Part shown: positions 6,858 through 8,431 of the stretch, one piece after another | Numbering within the stretch: the stretch's first letter is position 1 | Layout: every line of letters starts with the position of its first letter | Assembly (NCBI GenBank): GCA_946479825.1 | Contig: CAMLHU010000087.1 | Coordinates: 1 to 8,431 of the forward strand | Direction: 5' to 3' | Length of the DNA: 8,431 nt | DNA from: an uncultured Gemmatimonadota bacterium | GTDB lineage: Bacteria; Gemmatimonadota; Gemmatimonadetes; Gemmatimonadales; GWC2-71-9 | The notes under the pieces: generated by a model | What the model was told of the DNA's origin: nothing | Seen by the model: only the letters and a program-made list of their open reading frames with translations | The model's database searches: none | Position numbers and translations under genes: made by a program

Positions 6858-7426
6858 AGGAGTCCCGTGAGCGGGGTGGCGTAGAGGTTCACGCGCGGCT
6901 CGGGCTGGCCGTAGCGGCCCTGGTCGGCGTAGAAGCGCTCCCATTCCGCGCGATAGCAGAACGGATCGAGCCCGTGCGGGCGGTCCACGGGGAGCACGCC
7001 GTCGAGATGGTCGATCTCGTGCTGCAGGAGCTCGGCGCGATCCCCCTCCAGCTCGACCGTGTGGGGCTCACCCTTGGCGTCCTGGTACCGCACCTTGATG
7101 CGGTAGGCGCGCTGGACCCGGATCATCAGGTCGGGGATCGACAGGCAATCGTCCCAGACCGTGAAGTCCTCGGTCCCGATGTCCACGATCTCGGGGTTGA
7201 GGAGCGGCCACGGCTTGTCGATCTCGACGTAGACCAGGCGGATCGGGGCGCCGATCTGCGGCGCCGCGATGGCCCGGCCGAAGCCGAGTCGCGCCCGGAC
7301 GTCGCGCAGCGTGTCCCGGAGGTCGTCGAGCACCACCCGGACCGCCGCCGACCGGGGCTTGGCGATGGGCTCGCACCGCGCGCGGAGCACGGGGTCGCCG
7401 AGCAGTCGGATCCGGTGAACGGTCAT
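6854..7426 (-). CDS. def: Peptide deformylase, DDCLS-variant
   Basis: Removes the formyl group from N-terminal formyl-methionine of new proteins in the cytoplasm. It has 190 residues from the ATG at 7426 (MTVHRIRLLGDPVLR, the usual family start); a TTG at 7459 is in frame but less likely. Motif 1 is GFGRAIAAPQIG (48-59). Motif 3 is QHEIDHLDG with metal ligands H136 and H140 and catalytic E137. Motif 2, normally EGCLS, reads WDDCLSIPD, keeping the metal ligand C94 but with aspartates at 92 and 93 instead of Glu-Gly. The C-terminus (about 150-190) is longer and more aromatic than in E. coli Def. The Shine-Dalgarno is weak. It is first in a two-gene operon with the MscS gene and divergent from sufB. 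Given the variant motif it could be a second, specialised deformylase, but this window cannot show whether another def exists. Confidence 0.92.
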   Translation of the reverse strand: MTVHRIRLLGDPVLRARCEPIAKPRSAAVRVVLDDLRDTLRDVRARLGFGRAIAAPQIGAPIRLVYVEIDKPWPLLNPEIVDIGTEDFTVWDDCLSIPDLMIRVQRAYRIKVRYQDAKGEPHTVELEGDRAELLQHEIDHLDGVLPVDRPHGLDPFCYRAEWERFYADQGRYGQPEPRVNLYATPLTGLL

Positions 7427-7457
7427 CGAGGCATCCGGGGGTGGGGAAGGTCTGCCC

Positions 7458-7487
7458 AATATAGGACTCGGTGGCCGTTTCGCCCAA
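7458..7487 (-). promoter_or_regulatory. Possible promoter of the def-mscS operon
   Basis: On the minus strand TTGGGC (7487-7482) and TATATT (7463-7458) are 18 bp apart, placing a start near 7451, about 25 nt before the def ATG. The -10 is good and the -35 matches only in TTG. The 19-bp palindrome at 7497-7515 lies just upstream, centred near -55. Confidence 0.4.
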
Positions 7488-7496
7488 ATCTATAGG

Positions 7497-7515
7497 GGTA
7501 GTAATTAATACTACC
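7497..7515. promoter_or_regulatory. Perfect inverted repeat GGTAGTA-ATTAA-TACTACC, operator candidate
   Basis: Two perfect 7-bp arms flank an AT-only 5-bp centre, in an AT-rich island inside otherwise GC-rich DNA between the divergent def and sufB genes. The symmetry and composition fit a dimeric transcription-factor site. It lies upstream of the candidate def promoter and far upstream (about 190 bp) of the sufB promoter. The cognate protein is unknown. A transcribed hairpin is a less likely reading, as the stem is not GC-rich. Confidence 0.5.
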
Positions 7516-7582
7516 ATTGAGGCTGATCGAGTGGGCTTTCCGCCCGGTGGACTGGCGCTTGCCCCGTGTGGCCGAAATCAGT

Positions 7583-7603
7583 CGGCGCCACCGTATGGCG
7601 CTG
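7583..7603. repeat. Inverted repeat GCGCCA/TGGCGC in the def-sufB spacer
   Basis: Perfect 6-bp arms (7585-7590 and 7596-7601) with a 5-nt centre, extended by one G-U and one C-G pair if transcribed on the plus strand. No T-run follows, so it is a poor terminator. It may be an operator or part of a folded leader. Confidence 0.4.
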
Positions 7604-7607
7604 TAAC

Positions 7608-7637
7608 CCGTTGCTTAACATTGCATTACCGCAACGG
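7608..7637. promoter_or_regulatory. Inverted repeat CCGTTGC-N16-GCAACGG upstream of sufB promoter
   Basis: Perfect 7-bp arms 23 bp centre to centre (about two helical turns), ending 21 bp before the -35 hexamer of the sufB promoter. The centre (TTAACATTGCATTACC) is AT-rich. Spacing and position suit an activator or repressor site; the protein is unknown. Confidence 0.4.
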
Positions 7638-7658
7638 ACGCGGGGTGACTGGCCGCGA

Positions 7659-7687
7659 TTGACAATTCCGACTAAAAGACCTACCAT
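7659..7687 (+). promoter_or_regulatory. Sigma70-type promoter of sufB
   Basis: A consensus -35 TTGACA (7659-7664) is followed after 17 bp by TACCAT (7682-7687, four of six matches to TATAAT including TA and AT). The predicted start is near 7694, giving a leader of about 33 nt. The spacer carries TCCGACTAAAA (7667-7677), which resembles one half of the type 1 IscR/Rrf2 box found before Fe-S assembly operons in other bacteria; the opposite half is poor. Iron-sulfur-responsive repression is therefore only suggested. Confidence 0.65.
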
Positions 7688-7727
7688 TTACCGGCTCGCC
7701 ACCCACACGGCGCGCCGGAGACTATAG

Positions 7728-8431
7728 ATGAGTTCGTCGGTCGAGTCCCTGGTCAACCAGGACTACAAGTACGGCTTCGTCACCGATATCGAAGCCGATT
7801 CGCTTCCTCCGGGCCTCAGCGAGGACGTGATCCGGGCCATCTCGGCCCGGAAGCAGGAGCCGCCGTTCCTCCTGGAGTGGCGGCTCAACGCGTACCGGAA
7901 GTGGCTCACGATGCGCGAGCCGCACTGGTCCAACGTCACCTACCCGCCGATCGACTATCAGGCCATCCGCTACTTCTCGGCGCCCAAGACGAAGAAGCCG
8001 CTGGGCTCCCTCGACGAAGTGGATCCCGAGCTCCGCCGCACCTACGAGAAGCTCGGCATCTCGCTCACCGAGCAGAAGATGATGGCCGGCGTCGCGGTGG
8101 ACGCGATCTTCGACAGCGTCTCCGTGGCCACCACGTTCAAGGAGAAGCTCAAGGAGCACGGGGTCATCTTCTGCTCCTTCTCCGAGGCGGTGCGCGAGCA
8201 CCCCGACCTGGTCCGGAAATACCTGGGCTCGGTCGTCCCCGCCGGCGACAACTTCTTCGCGGCCCTCAACTCCGCGGTCTTCAGCGACGGCTCCTTCGTG
8301 TACGTCCCGAAGGGCGTCAAGTGCCCGATGGAGCTCTCCACCTACTTCCGCATCAACGCGGCGGACGTGGGCCAGTTCGAGCGCACCCTCATCGTGGCCG
8401 ACGAGGGCGCGCAGGTGAGCTACCTCGAGGG
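7728..8431 (+). CDS. sufB: SufB, Fe-S cluster assembly scaffold (5' part, runs off the window)
   Basis: The first 234 codons of SufB, which with SufC and SufD forms the SufBC2D scaffold that builds Fe-S clusters in the cytoplasm. The start ATG at 7728 has GGAG 7 nt upstream and gives [22 protein letters not shown], the usual SufB start. Visible family signatures are [16 protein letters not shown], the [18 protein letters not shown] segment and [20 protein letters not shown] at the window edge. The catalytic cysteine and glutamate near the C-terminus of E. coli SufB would lie beyond the window. The frame is open to the last base. In many bacteria sufC, sufD and sufS follow, but none can be seen here. 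No Rrf2-type regulator gene lies immediately upstream; def does. Confidence 0.97.
   Translation, partial: MSSSVESLVNQDYKYGFVTDIEADSLPPGLSEDVIRAISARKQEPPFLLEWRLNAYRKWLTMREPHWSNVTYPPIDYQAIRYFSAPKTKKPLGSLDEVDPELRRTYEKLGISLTEQKMMAGVAVDAIFDSVSVATTFKEKLKEHGVIFCSFSEAVREHPDLVRKYLGSVVPAGDNFFAALNSAVFSDGSFVYVPKGVKCPMELSTYFRINAADVGQFERTLIVADEGAQVSYLE

Noticed and set aside
5607..6884. Plus-strand frame of 425 codons opposite the MscS gene
   Set aside because: His/Arg/Pro-rich composition of a mirror frame, no domain, and opposite a well-supported channel gene.
7471..7662. 63-codon plus-strand frame before sufB
   Set aside because: It begins with GTG without a ribosome site, crosses two of the palindromes, has no family resemblance, and ends just after the -35 hexamer of the sufB promoter.

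Overview
This is an 8.4 kb window of very GC-rich bacterial DNA. It holds seven complete protein genes, the first 234 codons of an eighth, and several structured or repetitive intergenic stretches. The patatin/outer-membrane-barrel protein implies a two-membrane (diderm) cell. High GC, a Thermus-type seven-iron ferredoxin, SufB and heptanucleotide repeat arrays are compatible with Gemmatimonadota or another GC-rich environmental phylum. That assignment is inference; no taxonomic marker such as rRNA is present.

Layout. Positions 1-190 are a heptanucleotide repeat array with a 67-bp direct duplication; it runs into the 3' end of rnd (minus strand, 173-1309). rnd overlaps a 56-codon gene (1299-1469, minus) that looks translationally coupled to it. 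Next comes a second, cleanly phased array of fifteen 7-bp units (1568-1672). It ends in a four-run G-quadruplex/i-motif sequence touching the ATG of a fused hotdog-thioesterase/alpha-beta-hydrolase gene (1679-2887, plus). The 208-bp gap after that gene holds two structures: a 150-bp segment that folds on paper into a near-perfect three-way junction (2894-3043), and a 13-bp GC hairpin that probably terminates transcription (3048-3076). A seven-iron ferredoxin (3096-3359, minus) and a patatin-POTRA-barrel protein resembling type Vd autotransporters (3485-5557, plus) are divergently transcribed from a 125-bp region. The patatin gene meets an MscS-family channel gene (5565-6857, minus) tail to tail, with only 7 bp between stops. 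The channel gene overlaps the end of peptide deformylase (def, 6854-7426, minus) by four bases (GTGA). A 301-bp spacer with three inverted repeats and a good sigma70-type promoter separates def from sufB (7728 onward, plus, cut by the window edge).

Functionally these are mostly housekeeping genes: RNA processing, N-terminal methionine deformylation, Fe-S assembly, electron transfer and osmotic protection. They are joined by an envelope lipase and an unusual two-domain acyl-CoA/ester hydrolase. I see no phage, IS, CRISPR or defence genes. The most unusual material is non-coding: the three-way-junction element, the two heptad arrays that flank the rnd module, and the palindrome-rich def-sufB spacer.
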